Source: Sinanaerobacter chloroacetimidivorans
Lineage (GTDB): Bacteria; Bacillota; Clostridia; Peptostreptococcales; Anaerovoracaceae
Direction of reading: 5' to 3'
DNA length: 64,000 nucleotides
Assembly (NCBI RefSeq): GCF_018128545.1
Contig: NZ_JAGSND010000006.1
Location: 1 to 64,000, forward strand
The notes under the pieces were generated by a model. That model was not told where the DNA came from. It saw only the letters and a program-made list of their open reading frames with translations, and ran no database searches. Of the stretch, positions 17,572 through 25,643 are shown piece after piece; the first letter of the stretch is position 1, and every line of letters starts with the position of its first letter. Both the position numbers and the translations under genes were made by a program.

Positions 17572-19017
17572 TTATTTTTTACTTTTAAAGATCGCTTCAA
17601 TTCTTGCCTCCTCTGTAATTGCTTTTCGGAATCCGCTGGTTCCGAAATAGAATCCCAGACCCAAAGCAATCCATACGATAAAGATCGTAATGGCAAGGCT
17701 GCCCATGAAGCTTGGTAAGACCGGAACAAAGGATATGATAATAATGATGCCGGAAATGACAGCCGCTGCCCACATGCTCGGCAAACCGCCGGGAACCTTG
17801 TACGGCCGAAGCATGTCGGGTTCACTATAGCGCAGTTTAATTGCGGATGCGGAGGTTACAAACCAACCTATTACAAAGGCAGTTGATCCGATAATGGTTA
17901 ACGGATCAATAATACCCATACCCACAAAGGGCCCGATCAGGCATGCGATCCCGCAAAAGATATTGGCCCCTCTCGGTGTACCGTATTTCGGATGGACGGA
18001 AGTGAAAAATTGCGGTACCAGACGAGCTCTGCCCATACCCACCAGCAGACGGGCTGATGCGATATAAAGGCCGTTCCAGGTTGTAAGCAGTCCTGCAAGG
18101 GCTCCGATCAGTGACACCCAATACAGCAGCGCACCTAAACCCCCCGGATATAAATTCAGGAACAATAAGGATGTTGCAGGTCTCTGATATCCATAGAATT
18201 CTTCCCAAGGTGTTGACATGCCCGTTGACAGAATGATCAGGCAGTAAAAGCATCCCGCTGCCAGGACGGCACCAATCAATACTTTTCCGATATTATTCAT
18301 ATTGATCTTTGCGTCTCCCTCTTCTGCTGCCTGTGGTATGGTGTCAAACCCGGCCAGGAAGAAAGGAGCCACAACCATCATGGCTATAATCCCGGTAAAG
18401 AAGGAAGTATGCGTACCCTTGCCTACATTTTCATAAACTGGCTGCAGATTCGCCGGATCTGCTTTCAATAATGCAAAAATAATAACTAAAATTCCTGTAA
18501 CAGCCAGAAGTGCGGTTAAATACGTCTGCACCCTTCCGGCCACCCGAGCACCGACCCAATTGATGGCAATGAGACCAAGAGAAAGAATAACACCAACAGC
18601 TAAGCCTTGAGGATAGATACCTACACCGGCTATACTATAGAGAGGCTCTCCTGCTTTCAGGACCGGAAAAATAAGGGCTAAGACATCATTGATGTAGATT
18701 GCTTCCCAGGGCAATACTGTGACGTATGCTAATGCCACAAACCAGCCTCCGAGGAAGGAAGGGAATGTACCGAATGCCTTATAGGAAAATGCTACAACAC
18801 CTCCTGCAACCGGCATTGCCGTTGTCAGCTCCGCATAGCAGAATCCGATAGGGATCATCAATAAAGTACCGATAGCAAAGGCAAGAAAGGTAGGGATAGG
18901 GCCTCCGCCTGATCCGAACCAGCCATTTACCGCAACGGACCAGCCGACACCAACCATCGAACCAAATCCTAGCATAAAGAAGTCGATCAGACTTAAGCCT
19001 TTTTTCTTTTCTTTCAT
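17572..19017 (-). CDS. APC-family amino acid permease, lysine-fermentation locus
   Basis: This 481-residue membrane protein has about twelve segments and the APC N-terminal motif GFGSMVGVGWSVAVNGWFG. Further marks are AELTTAMPVAGGVVAFSYKAFG and the cytoplasmic PQAAEEGDAK region. It lies 20 bp downstream of kce with a perfect AAAGGAGG site, so it is the third gene of the kdd-kce operon. The context suggests import of lysine or a diaminohexanoate intermediate. That substrate is inference; the family also carries other amino acids and exchanges products. Confidence 0.88.
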   Translation of the reverse strand: MKEKKKGLSLIDFFMLGFGSMVGVGWSVAVNGWFGSGGGPIPTFLAFAIGTLLMIPIGFCYAELTTAMPVAGGVVAFSYKAFGTFPSFLGGWFVALAYVTVLPWEAIYINDVLALIFPVLKAGEPLYSIAGVGIYPQGLAVGVILSLGLIAINWVGARVAGRVQTYLTALLAVTGILVIIFALLKADPANLQPVYENVGKGTHTSFFTGIIAMMVVAPFFLAGFDTIPQAAEEGDAKINMNNIGKVLIGAVLAAGCFYCLIILSTGMSTPWEEFYGYQRPATSLLFLNLYPGGLGALLYWVSLIGALAGLLTTWNGLYIASARLLVGMGRARLVPQFFTSVHPKYGTPRGANIFCGIACLIGPFVGMGIIDPLTIIGSTAFVIGWFVTSASAIKLRYSEPDMLRPYKVPGGLPSMWAAAVISGIIIIISFVPVLPSFMGSLAITIFIVWIALGLGFYFGTSGFRKAITEEARIEAIFKSKK

Positions 19018-19037
19018 GTTCTAACCTCCTTTATTAT

Positions 19038-19853
19038 TTATAAGCCTAATATTCTTCTGGCATCAGCCGGCGAAGCGATTTCCCTTTTCAGAATATTGGC
19101 CATTTTGACCACTTTCGTTACCAACTCTCCATTGCTTTTAGCAAGGACTCCTTTCTCAAGATATAGGTTATCTTCAAATCCCACACGGACATTTCCTCCC
19201 ATAACGATTGCAACTGCAGCCAGTTCAAATTCACTTCTGCCGATACCCGTTGCGCACCAGGTTGCGTCGCTGGGGAGAGATCCTGCCATATAAACCAGAT
19301 CTCTTGTGGTAGCTGCCATAGCACCGTTTACGCCAAGAACGATGTTAAAATGAAGAGGGGCTTTCAGTAATCCTTTCTTATATAATTTAAGAGCATTATC
19401 AATCATTCCTTTTTCAAATACTTCAAGCTCAGGTTTTACGCCCATTGCCAGCATCTTCTCAGCAAATGCAATGTTCATGTTTTCGGTATTGACAAAGATG
19501 TCATCTCCTCCGAAATTGCAGGTCCCGCAATCAAGAGTGGCGATTTCCGGCTTCAGATCAATGGGCTGAAGCCGCTCTTCCGCTGTCATTCCCACAGCGC
19601 CCCCTGTGCTTGGCAGGATGATAACATCCGGGCAAACGTTATGAATCGCATGAAAGGCCTCTTTAAATCTGCCTTTATCCTGAGTCGGTGTTCCGTTATC
19701 CCACCTGACATGAAGGTGAATGACGGAAGCCCCGGCATCGTAAGCGGATTTTGCTTCTCTGGCTATTTCCTCAATGGTATACGGTACTGCCGGATTCATT
19801 TCTTTTGTTACTTCCGCACCAGAAATAGCCGCAGTGATAATTAATTTTTCCAT
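19038..19853 (-). CDS. kce: 3-keto-5-aminohexanoate cleavage enzyme
   Basis: This 271-residue BKACE-family protein has the zinc motif IHLHVR (His46, His48). It also has LPSTGGAVGMTAEERLQPI, LDCGTCNFGGDD, a GIGRSEFELAAVAI segment and GFEDNLYL, all typical of Kce. The enzyme converts 3-keto-5-aminohexanoate and acetyl-CoA to acetoacetate and 3-aminobutyryl-CoA in lysine fermentation. It sits directly downstream of kdd and upstream of the permease. The other enzymes (kamA, kamDE, kal) are not in this window. The ribosome binding site AGGAGG supports the start. Confidence 0.95.
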   Translation of the reverse strand: MEKLIITAAISGAEVTKEMNPAVPYTIEEIAREAKSAYDAGASVIHLHVRWDNGTPTQDKGRFKEAFHAIHNVCPDVIILPSTGGAVGMTAEERLQPIDLKPEIATLDCGTCNFGGDDIFVNTENMNIAFAEKMLAMGVKPELEVFEKGMIDNALKLYKKGLLKAPLHFNIVLGVNGAMAATTRDLVYMAGSLPSDATWCATGIGRSEFELAAVAIVMGGNVRVGFEDNLYLEKGVLAKSNGELVTKVVKMANILKREIASPADARRILGL

Positions 19854-19889
19854 GTAATCTTACCTCCTTCTGATTCTTATATTTGGTGT

Positions 19890-19961
19890 CCTTCTAGAAA
19901 AATCATTTGGCATACGTTTCTAAAATCAATATCCTTATAGAAAAATCACTTCGTATACTTT
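19890..19961. repeat. Imperfect duplication of the kdd 3' end
   Basis: About 28 bp around TAGAAAAATCA-TT--ATAC-TT occur at the kdd stop (about 19935-19962) and again about 41 bp away (about 19894-19920) in the kdd-kce gap. Seventeen bases are identical but one. It looks like a short local duplication. Confidence 0.5.
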
Positions 19962-20986
19962 GCGGCGAAGTAATTTTTTACTTTTTGATGATTTCTGACT
20001 ATGGAAAAGGCGATTTCGGTATGATTTGGATAATATCCGTTGCCGATCATCATTCGGGTGTATTTTTTAATTCCTTCTGCTCCCAGGGATGCTTTCACAA
20101 AGTTTGTGCTCATACTGAAGAAGTAAATCAATCCTTCATTTTTTGTGGTCAGTATCGTAGTCAGCTCCGTATCCGGAACATTTACCGTGTTCACCGTAAA
20201 ATCGGCCAGCTTCCCGTTCATTACTTTATTGTATTTTCCGAAGGCCTCCACAGGACTTTGTGCATTGGCTTGAATGACATGGTCTGCGATTCCCAGTTTC
20301 CGGACTGTTTTGCATTGCTGTCCATCGTATTCCATGCAAATCACCTTACCGGAAGGGGCAACTCTTTTCTTGGCTTCGGCCAGAGATAAGATCCCTGCTT
20401 TCCCTGCGCCAATCACAACCACCGTATCCCCGGTTTTCACATTCGCTGCTACTTGTGCCGGTGCCCCGGCCACATCCATCAGGGCAAGAGAAATATTCTC
20501 ATCTAAATCCGACGGTAATTTGGCATAGATCCCGCTTTCAAAAAGGATTGCCTCAGCTTTTACAAAAACCTGCTCCGTTTCAAGACTGATATCTTCAATG
20601 GAATAAATTTTTAACGGCGTTAAAGATAAGGAAACCAGTGTGGCAATTTTATCACCCACCTTTGCTTCCGTATGATCTGCCAAATCTGACCCGATTTCTT
20701 TTATCCTTCCAATCAGAATGCCTCCTGATCTGGTTACAGGGCATTGGAATTTTCCTGCATGTTGGACGATGTTCATAAATTCCTTTTTCATTTTTTCTAC
20801 GTCGCCGCCGCACTCCGTTTTGATTCTTGAGAATGCCGTGGCAGTAGGCTGCAGTGCAATGACATCGATCAATATTTCATTTGAAAAAATCTCAGGATGA
20901 TTATCCAGCCTTTCTGCTGCCTGAGGCATGAATCCCGTGGGATAAAGCACTCTGTGGCAGCCATAGACGTCACCTTTCTCTCTCAT
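19946..20986 (-). CDS. kdd: L-erythro-3,5-diaminohexanoate dehydrogenase
   Basis: This protein of about 346 aa has a MDR-like N-terminal domain and a Rossmann fold with VVVIGAGKAGIL (GxGxxG at about 193-198). Kdd-typical segments include CPVTRSGGILIGRIKEIG and VSLSLTPLKIYSIEDI. It oxidises 3,5-diaminohexanoate to 3-keto-5-aminohexanoate with NAD. I place the start at 20986, 5 nt after AAAGGAGG; the frame opens at 21022. A sigma-54 promoter (21031-21046) lies just upstream, and a kdd-related sigma-54 activator gene follows it on the same strand. First gene of kdd-kce-permease. Confidence 0.93.
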   Translation of the reverse strand: MREKGDVYGCHRVLYPTGFMPQAAERLDNHPEIFSNEILIDVIALQPTATAFSRIKTECGGDVEKMKKEFMNIVQHAGKFQCPVTRSGGILIGRIKEIGSDLADHTEAKVGDKIATLVSLSLTPLKIYSIEDISLETEQVFVKAEAILFESGIYAKLPSDLDENISLALMDVAGAPAQVAANVKTGDTVVVIGAGKAGILSLAEAKKRVAPSGKVICMEYDGQQCKTVRKLGIADHVIQANAQSPVEAFGKYNKVMNGKLADFTVNTVNVPDTELTTILTTKNEGLIYFFSMSTNFVKASLGAEGIKKYTRMMIGNGYYPNHTEIAFSIVRNHQKVKNYFAAKYTK

Positions 20987-21030
20987 TGGGACCTCCTTTA
21001 AGTTAAATCTTTTATCTGACATTTTCGATT

Positions 21031-21046
21031 AGCATAAAGCATGCCA
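21031..21046 (-). promoter_or_regulatory. Sigma-54 (-24/-12) promoter of kdd-kce
   Basis: On the minus strand TGGCATGCTTTATGCT matches the consensus TGGCAYRNNNNTTGCW at all but one position. It lies about 45 bp before the kdd ATG, with the start point expected near 21020. Confidence 0.8.
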
Positions 21047-21058
21047 AATAAGTAAAGC

Positions 21059-21100
21059 AAAGAAAGCACCTTTTCCACGTTGGAAAATGGTGCTTTCTTT
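21059..21100 (-). terminator. Terminator of the Kdd-domain regulator gene
   Basis: AAAGAAAGCACC (21059-21070) pairs perfectly with GGTGCTTTCTTT (21089-21100), with further TTTTCC/GGAAAA pairing inside. It separates the regulator from the kdd promoter. Confidence 0.8.
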
Positions 21101-21254
21101 TATTTTTCATATAAAACATTCTTGCTACCGTACCCTGGATTGAATCAAAACTAAATCTTGAAGCAAAATCGACTCAGTCATTGAAATTCCATTGTTTTAT
21201 GCTGAATTGTCAGTAAAAAACGGGAAATTCCCTGTGATCAGATGCAGTTTTGAC

Positions 21255-23327
21255 TCAGTGAATCCCCAGTCTGCAAAGTCTTCTGACGACACTGGATTGT
21301 GTGATCCCCATTGCTTTTGCCATTTTTCTGGTTGTCTTATACTTGGCCTTATACTGTCTTAAAAGCTCTCTTTCCATCCTGTCCATAAAGTCACAGAAGG
21401 TACCGCTATCCGGAAGAGAAAGAGGTGATTCCCACCATTTCAGATCCGGATCTTTCCTGTCAAAGAGGATCATTTTATGTGCATCCTCCAGTTTTACCAC
21501 ATCCCCTTCCGCAGTGATCAGCAATCTTTGCACACAGTTCTGCAACTCTCTGATATTTCCCGGCCAATCATATTCCATCAGATAGGAAATGACGTCCCTG
21601 TCAATGCTTTTAGATAGATTAAATTTTTCATTATATTCACTTAGAAAAAGCCTGGCGAGGGGGATGATATCCTGACGCCTTTCCCGCAGCGGCGGAATTT
21701 CAATGGGAAAAACATTCAGTCGGTAATATAAATCCTCTCTGAATTGCCCTCTTTTTACCATATCTCCAAGGTCCTTGTTGGTTGCAACGATAATTCTGGC
21801 ATCGGTTTTGACCGGGGAGGTTCCCCCAATACGATAGATTTCTTTTTCCTGCAGCACTCTCAATAATTTTGACTGTATGGACATGGGGATCTCGCCGATT
21901 TCATCCAAAAACAGGACACCACCCTGAGCGGTCTCCCAAAGGCCCTTTTTCCCCTTTGGATGCGCTCCCGTAAAGGATCCGCTTTCATATCCGAAAAGCT
22001 CTGATTCCAAAAGATTTTCCGGTATGGAAGCACAATTGATTTTCACAAAGGGGAAATTGTTTCTCTTGCTGTTATTGAATATAAATTGGGCCACCACTTC
22101 TTTTCCCGTGCCGGATTCTCCCGTGATCATCACGGTGCAGTCATACTTGGCCACCTTGATTGCATTTCTGAGCACCGCTCTCATGGACTGGCTTTCAAAA
22201 ACATAACTTGAATTGGAATCCTCAGATAATTTATTCAGACTTGCTTCAATATACTCACGGTCCGTATCTTTGTAGGAATTTAAAAATGCATAGCCCTTTT
22301 GATGGCCCTCTTCTATCAATTCTTTAAGAGCGGGATATTTTCTCAGAAGGGACAGGGTCCTATCCGTATGCCCTTCCACATAGCCTCTATACGGTATAAT
22401 CGTAACATCCTTTCCGATGGATTCGGCCGTAAGACTTGCCACTTTGCAGTCACTTCTCAGGCTTGCAAAATAAACAATGCCCTTATTTCTGACAAGCAGC
22501 AGAGTAACCATTTCCGTATAGGCTTCCTCCGAGCAATTAATGACTACATCAAATAACCGGTTTTCTTCGAAATATTGATTATAAAATTCCAGGGTATTAC
22601 TAACGCTGCAGCACAGGATCTCATCAAAAACACCGCTCGCCCTGAGTTTTGCTTCCCCTTTTTCAGAACTGACAACTCCCGTGATTTTGCCGCAATTTCC
22701 CATCTTTTCTCTTGCTGCAAAAGCACAAAGAAGTGCCATTTTCCCCCAGGCACCCAGAATGATAACCGTATCACCCGGATTTACTATTCTCATTGTTTCC
22801 GCAGGGGCACCTGCCTCGTCCCATGCACTGATTACCACTCTCAGCGGCAAATCTTCCGGTTTGCGGGCGATCAAAGAGGATTGGAACACGATGGCTTGGC
22901 CTATAATTGTCACTTGGGCAAAGCCGATATCAATACTGACTATCTTCTCAATTTTCAAAGGAGTCGTTGACAACGAAACCAAAGAGATTACCTCATCTCC
23001 CTCTTTTAACCCCAGATCGTTTCTGTAGGATTTTCCGATTTTACGCACTCTTCCATAAAGCATTCCTCCCGTACCGGTTACCGGGTTGTGCAGTTTTCCT
23101 CTGAGATTCACGATTTCTATGATCCGGCCTGCAATTTTCTCCTTGTCGCCTCCGGTGTCTTCAAGAATCTGCGCAAAACTCACAAAATTAATATTCAATA
23201 TTTCAACGTCAATCAGAAGCTCATTTTCATAGGGCTCCATACTGTTGTCAAGCTTCCATGCGTTCTGCAAAAAAGAATTCTGCGGCTCCAAAGTCCGATA
23301 GAATCCATATTTATCGAATTTTTTCAT
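21255..23327 (-). CDS. Sigma-54-dependent activator with a 3,5-diaminohexanoate dehydrogenase-like sensor domain
   Basis: This protein of about 690 aa joins three parts. Residues 1-345 align end to end with the neighbouring Kdd (shared NELLIDV, NPVT-GGMLYGRV-KIG, VSLS-TPLKI-I, DEAGAPA, GDTVIILGA). The Rossmann motif differs, GAWGKMA near 192-198 in place of GAGKAG. Residues 375-600 are an AAA+ sigma-54 interaction domain with Walker A GESGTGKE (403-410), a GSFTGA loop (450-455, canonical GAFTGA), Walker B VLFLDEIGE (471-479) and DWPGNIREL. Residues 664-690 form a TyrR-like helix-turn-helix. I set the start at 23327, 8 nt after AGGAGGG. It probably senses diaminohexanoate or pyridine nucleotide and activates kdd-kce. 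The effector is inference. Confidence 0.9.
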   Translation of the reverse strand: MKKFDKYGFYRTLEPQNSFLQNAWKLDNSMEPYENELLIDVEILNINFVSFAQILEDTGGDKEKIAGRIIEIVNLRGKLHNPVTGTGGMLYGRVRKIGKSYRNDLGLKEGDEVISLVSLSTTPLKIEKIVSIDIGFAQVTIIGQAIVFQSSLIARKPEDLPLRVVISAWDEAGAPAETMRIVNPGDTVIILGAWGKMALLCAFAAREKMGNCGKITGVVSSEKGEAKLRASGVFDEILCCSVSNTLEFYNQYFEENRLFDVVINCSEEAYTEMVTLLLVRNKGIVYFASLRSDCKVASLTAESIGKDVTIIPYRGYVEGHTDRTLSLLRKYPALKELIEEGHQKGYAFLNSYKDTDREYIEASLNKLSEDSNSSYVFESQSMRAVLRNAIKVAKYDCTVMITGESGTGKEVVAQFIFNNSKRNNFPFVKINCASIPENLLESELFGYESGSFTGAHPKGKKGLWETAQGGVLFLDEIGEIPMSIQSKLLRVLQEKEIYRIGGTSPVKTDARIIVATNKDLGDMVKRGQFREDLYYRLNVFPIEIPPLRERRQDIIPLARLFLSEYNEKFNLSKSIDRDVISYLMEYDWPGNIRELQNCVQRLLITAEGDVVKLEDAHKMILFDRKDPDLKWWESPLSLPDSGTFCDFMDRMERELLRQYKAKYKTTRKMAKAMGITQSSVVRRLCRLGIH

Positions 23328-23426
23328 GGAATCAACCCTCCTGCTAAGCAACATATGTCCTGTCATTCTCCATTATTACCAAAAGCATAAAATCCGGGCA
23401 TCAGCAAACATCCATTTCTTACATGA

Positions 23427-23454
23427 TTGCGTTACCGGAAAATTTCGTTATACT
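23427..23454 (+). promoter_or_regulatory. Sigma-A promoter of the AOR activator gene
   Basis: TTGCGT (23427-23432), 16 bp, TATACT (23449-23454), about 70 bp before the ATG at 23523. Confidence 0.55.
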
Positions 23455-23522
23455 GTAAGTAGGACATACCTGTTTTCTGGCTGCCGTAAAACAAATTCAA
23501 TAGGAATGAGGGGTAGGACAAT

Positions 23523-25466
23523 ATGAATACAGCTAAAGAAGTATCTGAAAAAACCTTTATCCGGCGATCTCATCAGCGGTGTGACCAGATGGGAATTGAA
23601 CGGAATCAGGTTTACAGCAAAAAAATATTAACAGGTGACGATCTCTTCGTCAGACTTTCAGAAAAACGACATTTAATCGAGAATGTAAAGCCTTTTATTA
23701 ATCAAATTTATGGCTTTGTAAAAGGAACGGATTTCTTCGCATTGCTGACAGATGAAGAAGGCTGCATTCTCACCATCATCGGTGACGAAAACATACTGAA
23801 GGAAGCTTTTTCCTATAAAATGATTCCCGGAGCTTTTATGGACGAGCCGAATATAGGTACCAATGCCATGGGCACGGCGCTGGCGGAAAAAATGCCGGTG
23901 CAGGTATCCGGTAAAGAGCATTACATTGAATCATACCACAAGTGGACCTGCTCTGCGGCGCCGATTCGGGACCGCCACGGAAAAATTCTGGGGACCATAG
24001 ACCTGACAGGCTATTCTAAGCAGGTTCATCCGCATACATTAGGAATGGTGGTGGCAGCCGCAAATGCCATTGAGCATATTCTTAAGGAAAAGAACTATAA
24101 CGAAGAGCTTTATCTTGCCAAGCATTATAACGATACCATCATTGACAGCATATCCGCAGGAATTCTAACCGCTGATGTAAACGGGGTCATTAAGACGGTC
24201 AACCATTATATCCCTGAGCTTTTCGGATATTCTGCTTCAGAACTGCGTGAAATGAAAGTATGGCAGCTCTTTGACGGATGGGAACAGGTACTGACTTCTT
24301 CCGCTGCAAGGCGCGGTTTTGTAGAAGAAGAGGTCTTTGTAAATTCCAAAAGAAACAAGCTGCAGTTAATCCTGAGCACCTATCCGATCATAGACAGCTA
24401 TAATAAGCTAAGGGATATTATATTTGTATTTAAAGACGTTAAGAAAATAAGAAAACTTGCCAATCGTATCATGGGCCGGAAAGCAGTTTATACCTTCGAC
24501 AAGATTATCGGTAAAAATGAACACTTTTGCAGGGTTGTGGAGTTTGCCAAAAAAATTGCAGACAGCCGTTCCGGAATTCTGATCTTGGGTGAAAGCGGCA
24601 CAGGCAAAGAACTCTTTGCACAGGCCATACACAATCATTCGGACCGGCGGGAAGAACCCTTTGTGGCATTAAACTGCGGTGCCATTCCAAAAACCTTGAT
24701 TGAAGCCGAATTATTTGGCTATGAAGAAGGGGCTTTCACCGGTGCCAAGACCTCCGGCAATCCGGGCAAGTTTGAAATTGCAGACGGCGGAACCCTATTT
24801 TTAGACGAAATCGGCGAAATGCCTCTGGACATGCAAACACGGCTGCTTCGGATCATTGAAGAAGGAACCGTCAGCAGAGTAGGCAGTACCAAGGAATTCG
24901 TTGTGGACGTGAGAATCATTGCCGCTTCCAACAAGGACCTGAAAGAAGAAGTTGAACAGGGAAATTTCAGAAAAGACCTTTATTACCGCCTCAATGTTCT
25001 GCCGTTGATGCTGCCGCCGTTACGGCAGCGTAAAGACGACATTCCGATTTTGATCGATTATTTTATGAAGCGGATTTCCAAACGATTGAATAAAAGACCG
25101 TTCGAATTGGCGGAAGCGCAGATGCAGCAGCTTATGAACTACGAATGGCCGGGGAATATCCGTGAACTGGAAAATTTTGTAGAACTAATCATAAATGCAG
25201 AATCTTTACCCTTGGAAATTCCTCAGGAAAATGCCATGACGGCAAATGGCTTGCCCTCCTTGGTTGCACAAATAAAACCGGGGGATTGGAGGTTTGATGA
25301 AAAGGATCTTACCCTGAATGAAATGGAAAAGCATTTTATTCTCCATACTCTTTCAAAGTATCATGGAAATATCTCTCTAAGTGCAAAAGTATTGGGAATT
25401 TCAAGAAATACTTTATACCGAAGCATAGAAAATTATGGCATAGATTGTTCAAATCTGAAACAGTGA
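23523..25466 (+). CDS. Sigma-54-dependent activator, AcoR-like (GAF-PAS-AAA+-Fis HTH)
   Basis: This 647-residue protein has a GAF-type sensor at about 45-185 (EPNIGTNAMGTAL, CSAAPIRDRHGKILGTIDLTG) and a PAS domain at about 205-310. A canonical AAA+ domain follows with Walker A GESGTGKE (356-363), GAFTGAK, Walker B TLFLDEIGEM and WPGNIREL. A Fis-type helix-turn-helix ends the protein (NISLSAKVLGISRNTLYRSIENYGI). It lies directly upstream of the aldehyde oxidoreductase, which has a perfect sigma-54 promoter and two upstream palindromes, so that operon is the likely target. The ligand is unknown; AcoR homologues respond to acetoin-type compounds. The ribosome binding site is weak (GGGGTAGGACAAT). 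Confidence 0.92.
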   Translation: MNTAKEVSEKTFIRRSHQRCDQMGIERNQVYSKKILTGDDLFVRLSEKRHLIENVKPFINQIYGFVKGTDFFALLTDEEGCILTIIGDENILKEAFSYKMIPGAFMDEPNIGTNAMGTALAEKMPVQVSGKEHYIESYHKWTCSAAPIRDRHGKILGTIDLTGYSKQVHPHTLGMVVAAANAIEHILKEKNYNEELYLAKHYNDTIIDSISAGILTADVNGVIKTVNHYIPELFGYSASELREMKVWQLFDGWEQVLTSSAARRGFVEEEVFVNSKRNKLQLILSTYPIIDSYNKLRDIIFVFKDVKKIRKLANRIMGRKAVYTFDKIIGKNEHFCRVVEFAKKIADSRSGILILGESGTGKELFAQAIHNHSDRREEPFVALNCGAIPKTLIEAELFGYEEGAFTGAKTSGNPGKFEIADGGTLFLDEIGEMPLDMQTRLLRIIEEGTVSRVGSTKEFVVDVRIIAASNKDLKEEVEQGNFRKDLYYRLNVLPLMLPPLRQRKDDIPILIDYFMKRISKRLNKRPFELAEAQMQQLMNYEWPGNIRELENFVELIINAESLPLEIPQENAMTANGLPSLVAQIKPGDWRFDEKDLTLNEMEKHFILHTLSKYHGNISLSAKVLGISRNTLYRSIENYGIDCSNLKQ

Positions 25467-25514
25467 TCCGTTTCGGAACAGCACCAGTCAAGAGCAATGT
25501 CCCAAAACGGAACA
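25467..25514 (+). promoter_or_regulatory. Upstream activating sequences for the AOR promoter
   Basis: Two related imperfect palindromes, TCCGTTTCGGAACA (25467-25480) and TCCCAAAACGGAACA (25500-25514), lie 60-110 bp upstream of the -24 element, the usual position for enhancer sites of a sigma-54 activator. Confidence 0.55.
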
Positions 25515-25548
25515 TTTCATGCAATTCGCAATTCGAACCTTCGAAAAA

Positions 25549-25573
25549 CCGTTGGAATTCCAACGGTTTTTTT
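25549..25573 (+). terminator. Terminator of the AOR activator gene
   Basis: The perfect palindrome CCGTTGGAATTCCAACGG (25549-25566) is followed by seven T. It lies just upstream of the sigma-54 promoter of the next gene. Confidence 0.9.
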
Positions 25574-25575
25574 AA

Positions 25576-25591
25576 TGGCATGAAAATTGCT
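25576..25591 (+). promoter_or_regulatory. Sigma-54 (-24/-12) promoter of the aldehyde oxidoreductase
   Basis: TGGCATGAAAATTGCT matches TGGCAYRNNNNTTGCW at every defined position. The start point should be near 25602, leaving a leader of about 40 nt. Confidence 0.92.
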
Positions 25592-25643
25592 CTAATATAG
25601 CACAAAGAAAGTTACTGTCAAACATGCTTTAAGGAGGGATTTT

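Noticed and set aside
17523..17825. 100-residue minus-strand ORF over the permease C-terminus
   Set aside because: It overlaps the permease in another frame and has no independent start or family match.
25336..25605. 89-residue minus-strand ORF covering the AOR promoter
   Set aside because: It crosses the sigma-54 promoter, terminator and the end of the activator gene and has no ribosome binding site.
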